From: Pseudomonas oryzihabitans
Lineage (GTDB): Bacteria; Pseudomonadota; Gammaproteobacteria; Pseudomonadales; Pseudomonadaceae
Assembly (NCBI RefSeq): GCF_007665395.1
Contig: NZ_VDND01000010.1
Span: 1 to 64,000 of the forward strand
Length of the DNA stretch: 64,000 nt
Reading direction: 5' to 3'
Position 1 is the first letter of the stretch. Each line of letters starts with the position of its first letter. Shown here in pieces: positions 35,025 to 42,451 of this stretch. The notes below the pieces were generated by a model that worked only from the letters and a program-made list of their open reading frames with translations, had not been told where the DNA came from and did not search any database. A program made the position numbers and the translations under genes.

Positions 35025-35917
35025 GCCCATCTCCCGGCATCGAGCGAAAGCAGTCGGCATGTGAGCGGCAGCTATGGGTCGCAAGCAGTCATAGCTGTTT
35101 TGAAATCTGAAGCCGTCGATCGAGGCATTCTCACGCGATAGTCTTCTCTGTTTCAGAAACCAACACCTATGGGAGCTTTCTTGCCTTTGTCACGGTCAGA
35201 GCCCCATAATGCAGACGTTCCACCCCGCTCGCGCACTGGCGGTCATCAGTGGCAACCCCGGAGTTTCTCGACCTGGTCCTGAAGCTCCACCCCAAGAGCA
35301 CGCTAAGCATCGGGTAGGGCGTGTAGATCTTTGCGTGATGCTCTCCCTGTGTCTCCCTGCTCCGCAGCTGACACGCAGCCGTCTAACTTCGTGATAAGCG
35401 GGTTTATAGGCACATAGGGCTCACAGAAGGTTCGGTGCACACTGTACTTCGGGCCAACATGGTGTGTTGGCCCACACTTTTCCTCCCTTCAGCTGCATTC
35501 GAAGGGTAGCCTGGCCCTCTCGGCATCGCCTGGTGGACGAGGCTACCCCTCGGGTAGCCCTCCTCTCTGCCGGTGCCCGCCGGCGCAAAAATGGGATCCC
35601 TTTGTGCGCGGATGCGTGCCTTGCGATTACTGGCCCTAGCCACGATAACGGGTCGGGTGAATGCGACGATCATCAGGACGGTAGGTCAATGCCCAGGGAC
35701 CACCAGTGCCGGTGCTTACGCTCACAGGTGGCATCTTTCTCTTGAGCCTCACTAGCCTCACCCTCGCCGAGGCGCCTTGCTGCTAGACCCAGCGCTGCGC
35801 CTGGCGCGCTTCTCCTGCTTTCTCTTCCTCTCTCCACCGCCGCTTCCTCGCCCGCCCTGCTCCGCCTTCCTGCCGCTTGACAGCCCTATCCGCCGCCTCT
35901 GATGATTGCCCCATGTT
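35025..35917. other. Long gap without a convincing gene
   Basis: Nearly 900 bp with only short frames lacking ribosome sites. A stretch near 35260-35310 reads FLDLVLKLHPKSTL in one frame, possibly a decayed gene. Pyrimidine-rich sequence near 35790-35880. The leader repeat R1 follows directly. Confidence 0.5.
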
Positions 35918-36063
35918 CCGCTGACGTCGTCAGCAACATGCCCAGGCAGCTCTGGATCTCAAGACTGCAACGTGGCCACCCACGTCGATCCGCACCCATA
36001 GTTCGCCAAGCTTCCGGAGGCGCGAACGGTTGACCGGTTCTACCGGTTGATGGAGGCACCTCA
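35918..36063 (+). repeat. ICE leader repeat R1
   Basis: About 145 bp shared with 37606-37750 and 53834-53962. All begin CCGCTGACGTCGTCAGC (GCTGACG-t-CGTCAGC is an inverted repeat; R3 has one change), pass through GGATCTCA(A/C)GAC and (G/A)ATCC, and end near GATG-GCACCT. Each lies 64-88 bp before an ICE-core gene, here 36151. Probably a shared promoter or leader. Confidence 0.7.
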
Positions 36064-36084
36064 CACATCTGCGTTACCTACCCA

Positions 36085-36104
36085 GCGGGGACACACTCCC
36101 CCGC
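36085..36104 (+). other. Leader hairpin before the 36151 gene
   Basis: GCGGGG-acacactc-CCCCGC, 46 bp before the start codon. One of a series of hairpins preceded by ACCC in the gaps of this region. Confidence 0.5.
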
Positions 36105-36150
36105 CCGGGATCAGTGTTTCTCCGCATTACTCACCTGCAGGAGAAACATC

Positions 36151-36570
36151 ATGACTACCACTACCCTGAGCTATCGCTTTGGCGAATCCGTCGGTACTGC
36201 CCTGCGTGAAATCATTCGCTCCGTGCGTAATGCTCAAGCCCAGGCATGTACTGTACGTCCGTCTTTAGCGCCGCTTGAGCGCCGTGTCGTCGAGTTTCCG
36301 CAACCGATCGTATCGGCTGCTGTGCTCGAGGAGATGGATCACGTGCCGGCACTTGCTCGCCGCCATGGGATCAACCTCAACACCTGGTTCCAGGAAAATA
36401 CCCGCGAAGCCCAGCCTGAAAAACCCAAGCGTGAGCGCAAGCCGCGCAAACCCAAGGCTGCCGCCTCTGTCACTGAGCCCGTCCAGTCGCCAGCGCCCCG
36501 CGTGCTGCGTCCGGGCTCACTGGACCAGCTGATCGCCCCGTTCGACCCTGAGGTCGCGCTGGCCAGCTGA
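36151..36570 (+). CDS. ICE-core hypothetical protein, 139 residues
   Basis: GCAGGAGAAAC precedes ATG 36151. N-terminal part folded (LSYRFGESVGTALREIIRSV), then a lysine/arginine-rich linker (KPKRERKPRKPKAAA) and a C-terminal RPGSLDQLIAPFDPE. The basic linker suggests nucleic acid contact. First gene of the compact ICE-core block; preceded by leader repeat R1. No family recognised with certainty. Confidence 0.65.
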   Translation: MTTTTLSYRFGESVGTALREIIRSVRNAQAQACTVRPSLAPLERRVVEFPQPIVSAAVLEEMDHVPALARRHGINLNTWFQENTREAQPEKPKRERKPRKPKAAASVTEPVQSPAPRVLRPGSLDQLIAPFDPEVALAS

Positions 36571-36587
36571 TTCACACCTTACCCACC

Positions 36588-36618
36588 CCTGTCGGGAAAC
36601 CTCCCGTCAGGGCGGTTT
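36588..36618 (+). terminator. Hairpin with T-run after the 36151 gene
   Basis: CCTG-t-CGGGA-aacc-TCCCG-t-CAGG followed by GCGGTTTTCC. Stem broken by one T/T mismatch. Could terminate the 36151 transcript or act as a leader hairpin for 36649. Confidence 0.6.
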
Positions 36619-36648
36619 TCCTGACTTCCCCCTTGAAGAAGGAAGACT

Positions 36649-36825
36649 ATGAAACCTAAGCGTCAAGCTGCCCTCGCGGAGGATCTCCGTAAGATCGGTA
36701 CAACCGCTGTAGCAGCTGCTGTCGTAGGTCTTTTCCTCAGCGACCACAAGTCGTTGACGGCTTGCGCACTGGTAACTGGTGCAGTAATTTGGCTGTATGG
36801 CATCTACCTAACCAAGGAGGAATGA
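36649..36825 (+). CDS. Small two-helix membrane protein, 58 residues
   Basis: GAAGAAGGAAG precedes ATG 36649. MKPKRQAALAEDLRKIG is followed by a hydrophobic segment (TTAVAAAVVGLFL), a short turn SDHKSL, and a second (TACALVTGAVIWLYGIYL), ending KEE. The next gene starts two bases after the stop. Likely an inner-membrane ICE-core protein; no family recognised. Confidence 0.65.
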   Translation: MKPKRQAALAEDLRKIGTTAVAAAVVGLFLSDHKSLTACALVTGAVIWLYGIYLTKEE

Positions 36826-36826
36826 C

Positions 36827-36952
36827 ATGAGCCAGACCGCCTTCGGGATACTCATTCTGGGAAGCCTGCTGACCCTGTGTACTGGTTTGACGGTCTGGGC
36901 TGATTGGCCCAACCTCAAGCAGAAGGCTCAGAAGCTCCTAGGCCACCACTGA
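36827..36952 (+). CDS. Small membrane protein MSQTAFG, copy 1 (41 residues)
   Basis: AAGGAGGAATGAC overlaps the previous stop and serves as ribosome site. MSQTAFGILILGSLLTLCTG forms one membrane helix, then VWADWPNLKQKAQKLLGHH, an amphipathic basic end. A paralogue of 37389-37514, same length, with MSQTAFGI and DWPN(L/V)K conserved. Followed by a terminator. Confidence 0.65.
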   Translation: MSQTAFGILILGSLLTLCTGLTVWADWPNLKQKAQKLLGHH

Positions 36953-36970
36953 TTGATGCGCCGCTCTACC

Positions 36971-36994
36971 AAAGCCCTCTTCGGAGGGCTTTTT
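36971..36994 (+). terminator. Rho-independent terminator
   Basis: AAAGCCCTC-ttcg-GAGGGCTTT with TTTTT: a perfect 9-bp stem with a UUCG loop. Ends the 36649-36952 pair. Confidence 0.9.
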
Positions 36995-37080
36995 CATTTC
37001 CAGATTGTTGACAAGCTTTGACTCTCTGACACCTTAAGCCGTATCTGCCACCGAAAACTCTCGCACCATGGAGGCCTTTC

Positions 37081-37386
37081 ATGGGACTTGATTTGGCGTT
37101 GTACCGGGCATTGCGTTCGGTCGATGTACCGGAAGATAAGGCAATGGCTGTCGTCGAGGCGTTGGAGACCCACATACAGGCGCAGCGGACTGCCAAGCCT
37201 GGTCCGGCACAGCGTCAGCTGGATACTCAGCAGGTTGTGACACAGCATCAGCTGGATATCCAGCAGGTCGTGGCCCCCCCTCAACTTAGTACCCCGTCTG
37301 ACATCGACCCTCTTGTGAGCAGATTTACGATCGATGTGTCCCTCATGCTCACCGCGTTCGTACTCATCTTGATAGCTGCGATGTAG
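37081..37386 (+). CDS. Coiled-coil membrane protein, copy 1 (101 residues)
   Basis: GGAGG precedes ATG 37081. LALYRALRSVDVPEDKAMAV and VEALETHIQAQR form an N-terminal helical domain; a Q-rich middle has repeats (TQQVVTQHQLDIQQVV); a C-terminal membrane helix ends in AFVLILIAAM. A paralogue of 37814-38032, with LYQALRSIDVPDDKATAVVD. The shape is like DUF1640-type coiled-coil proteins. The next gene starts two bases after the stop. Confidence 0.65.
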   Translation: MGLDLALYRALRSVDVPEDKAMAVVEALETHIQAQRTAKPGPAQRQLDTQQVVTQHQLDIQQVVAPPQLSTPSDIDPLVSRFTIDVSLMLTAFVLILIAAM

Positions 37387-37388
37387 AC

Positions 37389-37514
37389 ATGAGTCAGACC
37401 GCCTTTGGCATCACCCTATTGTCAGTGCTGATGATCGTCTGCGTAGCTACGCCAGTCTGGCTAGACTGGCCTAACGTCAAACACAAGGTCTTGAAGCTTT
37501 TCCGCTCGGATTGA
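37389..37514 (+). CDS. Small membrane protein MSQTAFG, copy 2 (41 residues)
   Basis: Paralogue of 36827-36952 with one membrane helix (GITLLSVLMIVCVATPVWL) and a basic C-terminus. Two bases after the coiled-coil gene. The terminator that follows also resembles the one after copy 1, so gene and terminator were duplicated together. Confidence 0.65.
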   Translation: MSQTAFGITLLSVLMIVCVATPVWLDWPNVKHKVLKLFRSD

Positions 37515-37530
37515 TGCACCGCGCCACGAA

Positions 37531-37552
37531 AGCCCTCCCCGGAGGGTTTTTT
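37531..37552 (+). terminator. Rho-independent terminator
   Basis: CCCTCC-cc-GGAGGG followed by TTTTTT. Same place and flanks as the terminator at 36971. Confidence 0.85.
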
Positions 37553-37605
37553 CATTTCTAGAGTATTGACAACCGACACGCCTCTGAACATTCTGATGAT
37601 GTGTG

Positions 37606-37750
37606 CCGCTGACGTCGTCAGCAACATGCCCTAGGCAGTTTCGGATCTCACGACTGCGATGCGCTCCAAGCGCATTGATCCAAACCCAAGTTCGCTAAGC
37701 ATTCGGTAGCGCGAACGATTGACCGGCACCCCCGGTTGATGAATGCACCT
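37606..37750 (+). repeat. ICE leader repeat R2
   Basis: Second copy of the repeat at 35918, with the perfect GCTGACG-t-CGTCAGC inverted repeat, GCGAACGATTGACCGG and TTGATGAATGCACCT. Lies 64 bp before ATG 37814. Confidence 0.7.
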
Positions 37751-37763
37751 TCCACCCACCCTC

Positions 37764-37779
37764 GACGGGACTACCCGTC
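37764..37779 (+). other. Leader hairpin before the 37814 gene
   Basis: GACGGG-acta-CCCGTC, preceded by CCACCC, 34 bp before the start codon. Confidence 0.5.
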
Positions 37780-37813
37780 AGGGCCGGTCTCCGTCACATC
37801 CTGGAGACCTTCC

Positions 37814-38032
37814 ATGAAAAGCGGTTTTGCGTTGTACCAGGCATTGCGTTCCATCGATGTCCCTGATGACAAGGCAACTGCTGTTGTCGATGCTATGGAG
37901 TCCGATATGCAAACTCACCTTGCTACCAAGGCTGATCTCGCGCAGCTCGAACTCAAGCTCACCATCCGCATGGGCGTCATGATCTCTACCGCTGTTGGCA
38001 TCATGCTGACTGCGATGAAATTCATGCACTGA
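37814..38032 (+). CDS. Coiled-coil membrane protein, copy 2 (72 residues)
   Basis: CCTGGAGACC precedes ATG 37814. ALYQALRSIDVPDDKATAVV, then LATKADLAQLELKLTIRMGV (coiled coil) and a membrane helix (MISTAVGIMLTAMKFM). The pattern ATKADLAQLELKL is typical of DUF1640-like coiled-coil proteins. Shorter than copy 1 because the Q-rich middle is absent. Transcribed from leader R2. Confidence 0.7.
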   Translation: MKSGFALYQALRSIDVPDDKATAVVDAMESDMQTHLATKADLAQLELKLTIRMGVMISTAVGIMLTAMKFMH

Positions 38033-38070
38033 CCTGGCACCACCTTTCTGGCTACACCCACCCACGCGGG

Positions 38071-38087
38071 GAATACTCTTCCCCTCC
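38071..38087 (+). other. Leader hairpin before the DUF3577 gene
   Basis: GGGGAA-tactc-TTCCCC, preceded by CCCACCCACGC; 47 bp before ATG 38135. Confidence 0.5.
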
Positions 38088-38134
38088 CGGGCAAGGTGTT
38101 CTCCGTTTTCACCTATTGAAACTGGAGAGTCACC

Positions 38135-38605
38135 ATGAGCAACCAAGCCAACGAAAGCCAATACTTCGACCTGCACACCACCGGTATCGGTTACCTCAAT
38201 CGCATCCGCGAAGTGAAACCCAAAGGTAGAGGCGCCAAGCCGTTTTTGGCCGTCACCGTAGCAGCCCTGTGCGGCAGCAAAGAAGCGGTGGAATACCGCT
38301 ATATCGACTGCAATGTCGTCGGCGCCGAAGCTGAAAAGCTGGTTCGTCGTTGCATTGAAGCCGTCAACGCTGAGAAGAAGGTCCTCGTGTCCTTCCGCAT
38401 CGGCGATTGCTGGGCTGATCCCTTCACCTACTCTTCCGGACCGAAGCAGGGACAACACGGCGCGAGCCTGAAAGGTCGCCTCCTGTACATCGGCTGGATC
38501 AAAGTGGAAGGTGAGTTCGTCTACGAAGCCAAACCGCGCGACGCAGCCTCGGCTGAGCAGCAAGGTACGGATCAAGGGAGCGAAGGCGACCAATCGGCCG
38601 CTTGA
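38135..38605 (+). CDS. DUF3577 / STY4534-family ICE protein
   Basis: 156 residues. YFDLHTTGIGYLNRIREVKP, then PFLAVTVAALCGSKEAVEYR, YIDCNVVG and VLVSFRIGDCWADPF follow the DUF3577 family, annotated elsewhere as ICE replication proteins and found in many PAPI-1-like elements. The beta-rich N-terminus suggests an OB-like single-strand binding role, an inference. GGAGAGTCACC precedes the ATG. The C-terminal tail is acidic and disordered, as in single-strand binding proteins. Confidence 0.8.
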   Translation: MSNQANESQYFDLHTTGIGYLNRIREVKPKGRGAKPFLAVTVAALCGSKEAVEYRYIDCNVVGAEAEKLVRRCIEAVNAEKKVLVSFRIGDCWADPFTYSSGPKQGQHGASLKGRLLYIGWIKVEGEFVYEAKPRDAASAEQQGTDQGSEGDQSAA

Positions 38606-38622
38606 GTCACCCTGCTCTTCCA

Positions 38623-38639
38623 GGCGCCCACCGGGCGCC
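38623..38639 (+). other. Hairpin after the DUF3577 gene
   Basis: GGCGCCC-acc-GGGCGCC, perfect 7-bp stem with no T-run. Possible weak terminator. Confidence 0.5.
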
Positions 38640-38683
38640 CCTGCTCTACCCAGGCTTTGCCACCTTTCTCTTCGCACACCCAT

Positions 38684-38702
38684 CCGGGGGCACCATCCCC
38701 GG
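38684..38702 (+). other. Leader hairpin before the 38749 gene
   Basis: CCGGGG-gcaccat-CCCCGG, preceded by ACACCCAT; 46 bp before ATG 38749. Confidence 0.5.
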
Positions 38703-38748
38703 ACCGGGCGCATGGTGATCTCCATTAGCTGAATTTTTGGAGCCCATC

Positions 38749-38916
38749 ATGCAAGTCATCGCCACCCTCAAGTCCGAGCTGCCCGCCCTGCCCATCGTTG
38801 CCGAAGTCTCCTATGACGACGCAACCGAAGAGCTGCTGAGCAGCGACCTGTTCTGCGACAACGCCTGGTTTCTGTTCGAGATGAACGCCACCAGCGCTGA
38901 TCGCGTCCAGGCCTGA
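38749..38916 (+). CDS. ICE-core hypothetical protein, 55 residues
   Basis: TTTTTGGAGCCC precedes ATG 38749. MQVIATLKSELPALPIVAEV then acidic DDATEELLSSDLF and FLFEMNATSADRVQA. Soluble and acidic. A longer open frame on the minus strand (38725-39177) is a shadow. Followed by a good terminator. No family recognised. Confidence 0.6.
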   Translation: MQVIATLKSELPALPIVAEVSYDDATEELLSSDLFCDNAWFLFEMNATSADRVQA

Positions 38917-38931
38917 CTGACCACACCCTAT

Positions 38932-38958
38932 AGGCGCTCTCGGGCGCCTTTGTCTTTT
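38932..38958 (+). terminator. Rho-independent terminator
   Basis: AGGCGC-tctcgg-GCGCCT followed by TTGTCTTTT. Confidence 0.75.
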
Positions 38959-38967
38959 GGAGGCCCC

Positions 38968-39192
38968 ATGGCAACCGATACCGCACCTGCTCACAGCAAG
39001 TTCGATCACGACGACGCCGGCAACAACTACCCGTTGCAGGTCCTGCAGTCCCGCCGCGGTTTCTACCTCGGTACCCTGGACGATGAAGGCCTGCCCTTTA
39101 GCCGTGAGTCGGCCGAATACTTCCGCAGCCATAAAGCTGCAGCAGACGCTCTTCATTCGGGAAAGTGGGCTCGGCATTCGCTGAGCGTCTGA
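38968..39192 (+). CDS. ICE-core hypothetical protein, 74 residues
   Basis: GGAGGCCCC directly before ATG 38968. MATDTAPAHSKFDHDDAGNN is polar, then YPLQVLQSRRGFYLGTLDDE and GLPFSRESAEYFRSH. Soluble. The FYLGT-DDEGLPFSRES pattern recurs in short phage and ICE proteins, but I assign no family. Confidence 0.6.
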   Translation: MATDTAPAHSKFDHDDAGNNYPLQVLQSRRGFYLGTLDDEGLPFSRESAEYFRSHKAAADALHSGKWARHSLSV

Positions 39193-39214
39193 CCACCTGA
39201 CACCTGAACACCAC

Positions 39215-39238
39215 CCACCAGGGCTCTCTCCCTGGTGG
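39215..39238 (+). other. Intergenic hairpin
   Basis: CCACCAGGG-ctctct-CCCTGGTGG, perfect 9-bp stem, without T-run. Confidence 0.6.
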
Positions 39239-39315
39239 GATATGGCCCTGACGCACCTAGGTATTTGCCAGCTAGCTATCGGTTGCTATGCTGCAACCTC
39301 AACAGGATGTGAACC

Positions 39316-39747
39316 ATGCCATATAACGTTGTGATCTCAGGATGCGTCGAGTGCGCGGTCGTCAGCCTGGAGGCTGCCGGTCAGGCCCTGACCTTCTACC
39401 GAGCACTAGGCCACAAGCCGCGGTTGTTCTACTCGATGTCCATCGATCACCTCGGTGATGAGATTGATGACGCGGGCAAGACCCTGCGCGAGTACACGTC
39501 GATGAGCGCGGCGGAGTTTGCCGAGTACCTCAAGCCGTTTCGTCAGGTCCGATACGCCCGCGATCACGATCTCGACCGCCCCACCCTATCAGCGCCGCTT
39601 TTCAACGTGTTCGGGGCCTACAAGGGTCGTGAACGCTTCATAGCTGAGCTTCACTACCAGGACGGATCAGAGCAACCCTCTGACATTCGCGTCCATACCC
39701 ATCTGCTGCGTGTCACCCAGGGCCTCATGGCACTCGAAGACCTGTAG
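39316..39747 (+). CDS. ICE-core hypothetical protein, 143 residues
   Basis: MPYNVVISGCVECAVVSLEA, then FYRALGHKPRLFYSMSIDHL and a tail ending LLRVTQGLMALEDL. Soluble alpha/beta. CxxC-like VECAVV is unlikely to bind metal alone. The ribosome site is weak (AACAGGATGTGAACC). Probably ICE backbone. Confidence 0.6.
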   Translation: MPYNVVISGCVECAVVSLEAAGQALTFYRALGHKPRLFYSMSIDHLGDEIDDAGKTLREYTSMSAAEFAEYLKPFRQVRYARDHDLDRPTLSAPLFNVFGAYKGRERFIAELHYQDGSEQPSDIRVHTHLLRVTQGLMALEDL

Positions 39748-39763
39748 CAACACCTGACCATTA

Positions 39764-39786
39764 CCCAGAGGGGCTGACCCTCTGGG
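39764..39786 (+). other. Leader hairpin before the 39812 gene
   Basis: CCCAGAGGG-gctga-CCCTCTGGG, perfect 9-bp stem, 25 bp before the start codon. Confidence 0.6.
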
Positions 39787-39811
39787 CAGCTCTTCGTCCG
39801 AGGAGCTGGAC

Positions 39812-40303
39812 ATGAACAATGATTCGACTTCCGCCACTCAAGCCATCACCGAACACTCCGGTCTGGTAGCCGTGCTGGCCGACCTGCAGCGTCAAGGTTG
39901 GCGCGCCACCGAGCTTTGGGATGGCGAGGAATGGGTTCCCATCCAGGCCAACTGGTCCGCGGACGAGATAGCCGAACACGCAGCAGAGACCGAGCTGTCC
40001 CGAGTGCGCTTCCTATCGGAAAGCCATGCAGGTTACGAAGGCACTATGCTGCTGGTGTGGGGCAACAGTCCCATCGAGCTGATCGCCGACACGACCATAG
40101 CTCATGGCTTCGCTGAGGCCGTCGAACGTGCTCAGCGGATGGTCTGGCCACACTACCCGGACGATGAAGCTGCCATCCGCTGGGCTTGCCCAAAATGCGG
40201 ATCTGCAGATGTCTCGGCAGAAGGCGGTGAAGAGCCGTCTGAGCCTCTCAACGCCAAACGTGACGATACCTGTGAGATCACCTGTAACTCCTGCCGACGC
40301 TAA
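39812..40303 (+). CDS. ICE-core protein with C-terminal zinc ribbon, 163 residues
   Basis: GAGGAGCTGGAC precedes ATG 39812. N-terminal part LVAVLADLQRQGWRATELWD, then helices. The C-terminus has CPKCGSADVS and CNSC about 30 residues apart, a likely four-cysteine zinc ribbon for nucleic acid or protein binding. Last gene of the block before the metabolic island. No named family. Confidence 0.6.
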   Translation: MNNDSTSATQAITEHSGLVAVLADLQRQGWRATELWDGEEWVPIQANWSADEIAEHAAETELSRVRFLSESHAGYEGTMLLVWGNSPIELIADTTIAHGFAEAVERAQRMVWPHYPDDEAAIRWACPKCGSADVSAEGGEEPSEPLNAKRDDTCEITCNSCRR

Positions 40304-40421
40304 GACAGCGCGATGATTTCGCTATTGACCTAGACCAGCTGTAACCCGCACTCGAAAGAAGTGCCAGTATCAAGTCCTGCGTGCAAAACAAGTAAAGCTT
40401 GAAAGCATATATGGGACATCG

Positions 40422-41189
40422 TCATTCAGCTCCAGATTTGGTGGCCAGTTGCCCGTCCAGCGCCTCGCGCGCGCGGCGAGCATGCCCGGCATCCACACGA
40501 TCGGCCAGGACCTGAGCGAGCTGGTGCAACTGGTTGGGCGTGAGGCCGACGTTCATGCTGATGCCCATGTGCGACTGTAATTGCGATTCGGCCCCCGGGA
40601 GCGCCGCCAGCATGCCCACCGTGGCAAGTTCGCGGCTCTGCCAGTCAAGGTTGTCGCGTTCAAAGATGTCGCCGAACAGATGCGCCTTGAGGTATTCATC
40701 AATGGCTGGAGCGAAGTCGAACAGCGCCCCCTTTACCGGCGCGCCTGCCAATTGGGTCTGGTTGGCGGTGCCTGCAACGAGTAGCGCGTCACCCTTCGGG
40801 ATGGGACGGCTGGGTAAATGACCGAGTCCGTCTTGAATGCCGCGCTGCTTGCGCGCATCCAGCACCTTCATAAATTCGCCCAGCGAATTGAGGCTGCGCG
40901 GAAAGCCTGCATAGGCGTAGAGCTGCACCAGGATTTCCTTGATGTCGCTTACGGTCAGACCGGCATCCAGTCCTTGATTCAAGGCGGCGTTCAGCTTGGC
41001 GATATCGCCCGCTGCAGCGAAGGCCCCGATAGGCACGATGGCCTGCTGACGGGTCGAGAGGGTATCGGATACTGCAGCTGTCATATCTCGGGACTCCTGC
41101 GTGTTAGAGGCCGCTTGGCTCAGTGTTGTCGTAAGGCCCAGGACGAAGACGGCCAGCGCACTGGCCATGGGGCGCTTTTTATCGTGCAT
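40422..41189 (-). CDS. Carboxymuconolactone-decarboxylase/AhpD-like protein
   Basis: 255 residues from ATG 41189, with GAGGG six bases upstream inside the end of the cupin gene. A signal-peptide-like start (MASALAVFVLGLTTTLSQAA) is followed by two CMD-like repeats: VSDIKEILVQLYAYAGFPRS and WQSRELATVGMLAALPGAES. The catalytic CxxC of AhpD is absent, so peroxidase activity is doubtful. The overlap with the cupin gene upstream indicates an operon. Confidence 0.75.
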   Translation of the reverse strand: MHDKKRPMASALAVFVLGLTTTLSQAASNTQESRDMTAAVSDTLSTRQQAIVPIGAFAAAGDIAKLNAALNQGLDAGLTVSDIKEILVQLYAYAGFPRSLNSLGEFMKVLDARKQRGIQDGLGHLPSRPIPKGDALLVAGTANQTQLAGAPVKGALFDFAPAIDEYLKAHLFGDIFERDNLDWQSRELATVGMLAALPGAESQLQSHMGISMNVGLTPNQLHQLAQVLADRVDAGHARRAREALDGQLATKSGAE

Positions 41190-41694
41190 GTTTGCCCTCA
41201 TATTGGTCATCCGTGACCTTCTCCATCCAATCGACATTTTTGCCATCGACGGTACCCGTGATGGTCAGGTAGGTGACGGCGGTCTTGGGCGCAGCACCGT
41301 GCCAGTGTCTAACGCCGGGCGGGCACCAGATCGCGTCGCCAGGGCGCACAGTCTCAACGGGCTTGCCCCATTCCTGAACGAGTCCTACACCCGAGCTCAC
41401 CACAAGACGCTGTCCGTAGGGATGGGTATGCCACGCCGAGCGAGCACCTGGCTCGAAAGTAACCATAGCGCCAGCGGCGTTGATGTCTTTGTTGGGCGAC
41501 CACAGCGGGTCAATCCGTGCCCGGCCGGTGAAGGTCTCCGCAGGACCGGCGATCGACGCCTGACTTCCTGCAAGCACGATCTCCTGCTGGGCGGGCGCCG
41601 ATGCGGCGCTATCGGCCTGGGGGGCGGCAACAACAGCCGTGGCGGCCTGTAGCGCGGCTGCGGTCAGGAGAATTTTGAAGAATGGGATTTGCAT
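41179..41694 (-). CDS. Cupin-domain protein, secreted
   Basis: 171 residues with an N-terminal signal peptide (FFKILLTAAALQAATAVVAA). Cupin motif 1 is VTFEPGARSAWHTHPYGQRL and motif 2 WCPPGVRHWHGAAP, giving a His-based metal site. Overlaps the following CMD-like gene. Similar to the next cupin at 41736. Substrate unknown. Confidence 0.8.
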   Translation of the reverse strand: MQIPFFKILLTAAALQAATAVVAAPQADSAASAPAQQEIVLAGSQASIAGPAETFTGRARIDPLWSPNKDINAAGAMVTFEPGARSAWHTHPYGQRLVVSSGVGLVQEWGKPVETVRPGDAIWCPPGVRHWHGAAPKTAVTYLTITGTVDGKNVDWMEKVTDDQYEGKHAR

Positions 41695-41735
41695 GGAGGG
41701 ACTTTCCTTGTAGTAAGAGGCCTATCGGCGGCCAT

Positions 41736-42161
41736 TCAGCCGTTCTCACCGCTACCCTGCGGCGGGCCTGCGAGGTACTGCTCGTCGGTCACGTGCTCCA
41801 GCCAGTCCACGTTCTTGCCGTCAAGTGCTTCCTGGATTGCGATGTGAGTCATGGCGGTGGTGGGCGTGGCGCCGTGCCAGTGCTTGTGCCCGGGCGGACA
41901 CCAAATGACATCGCCCGCTCGAATCTCAACGATGGGCTCACCTTCGCATTGCGTCCAGCCGCAGCCCGCGGTGACGATTAGCGTCTGGCCGAGAGGATGG
42001 GTATGCCAGGCCGAGCGCGCGCCCGGCTCGAAGGTCACAGCCGCACACGAGGTACGAGCCGGAGCGGGAGGGTTGTTGAGCGGGTCGATACGGACAGTGC
42101 CGGTAAACCACTCAGCAGGGCCTTTGGCCGAAGGTTGAGTTCCAGCGCGCTTGAGTTCCAT
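41736..42161 (-). CDS. Cupin-domain protein, cytoplasmic
   Basis: 141 residues, a paralogue of the 41179 cupin without signal peptide. It has VTFEPGARSAWHTHPLGQTL and WCPPGHKHWHGATP, and a matching DGKNVDWLEHVTDEQY end. GAAAGGAG lies before the ATG. Probably operonic with the two genes that follow on minus. Confidence 0.8.
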   Translation of the reverse strand: MELKRAGTQPSAKGPAEWFTGTVRIDPLNNPPAPARTSCAAVTFEPGARSAWHTHPLGQTLIVTAGCGWTQCEGEPIVEIRAGDVIWCPPGHKHWHGATPTTAMTHIAIQEALDGKNVDWLEHVTDEQYLAGPPQGSGENG

Positions 42162-42451
42162 GTACGGCTCCTTTCAATGAGTTGGCTTCGCTCGCTACAT
42201 CTCTTGCATAGCAAGCAAATAGTTCCTCTCGGCGCCGTCATCGCATTCATGAACGGGGAACCATGTTCCCCTCTGGGAGGAACCCGCGCTAGGCGGCCAG
42301 GATTTCCGGAGGAGCGTTGAGAATGCTCGACGACTTCGGTAAGCATTCTCTCTAAATGTAGTAAGAGCAGCTTCGCGCCACTAGACGTCAGAAACTACAT
42401 GCAGCCATAAATGATGCTCATGAATTGAGTTACTGGTAGCCTTGGCTCGCG

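Noticed and set aside
38725..39177. 150-codon minus-strand frame
   Set aside because: Shadow of two small plus-strand genes that each have ribosome sites and a terminator between them.
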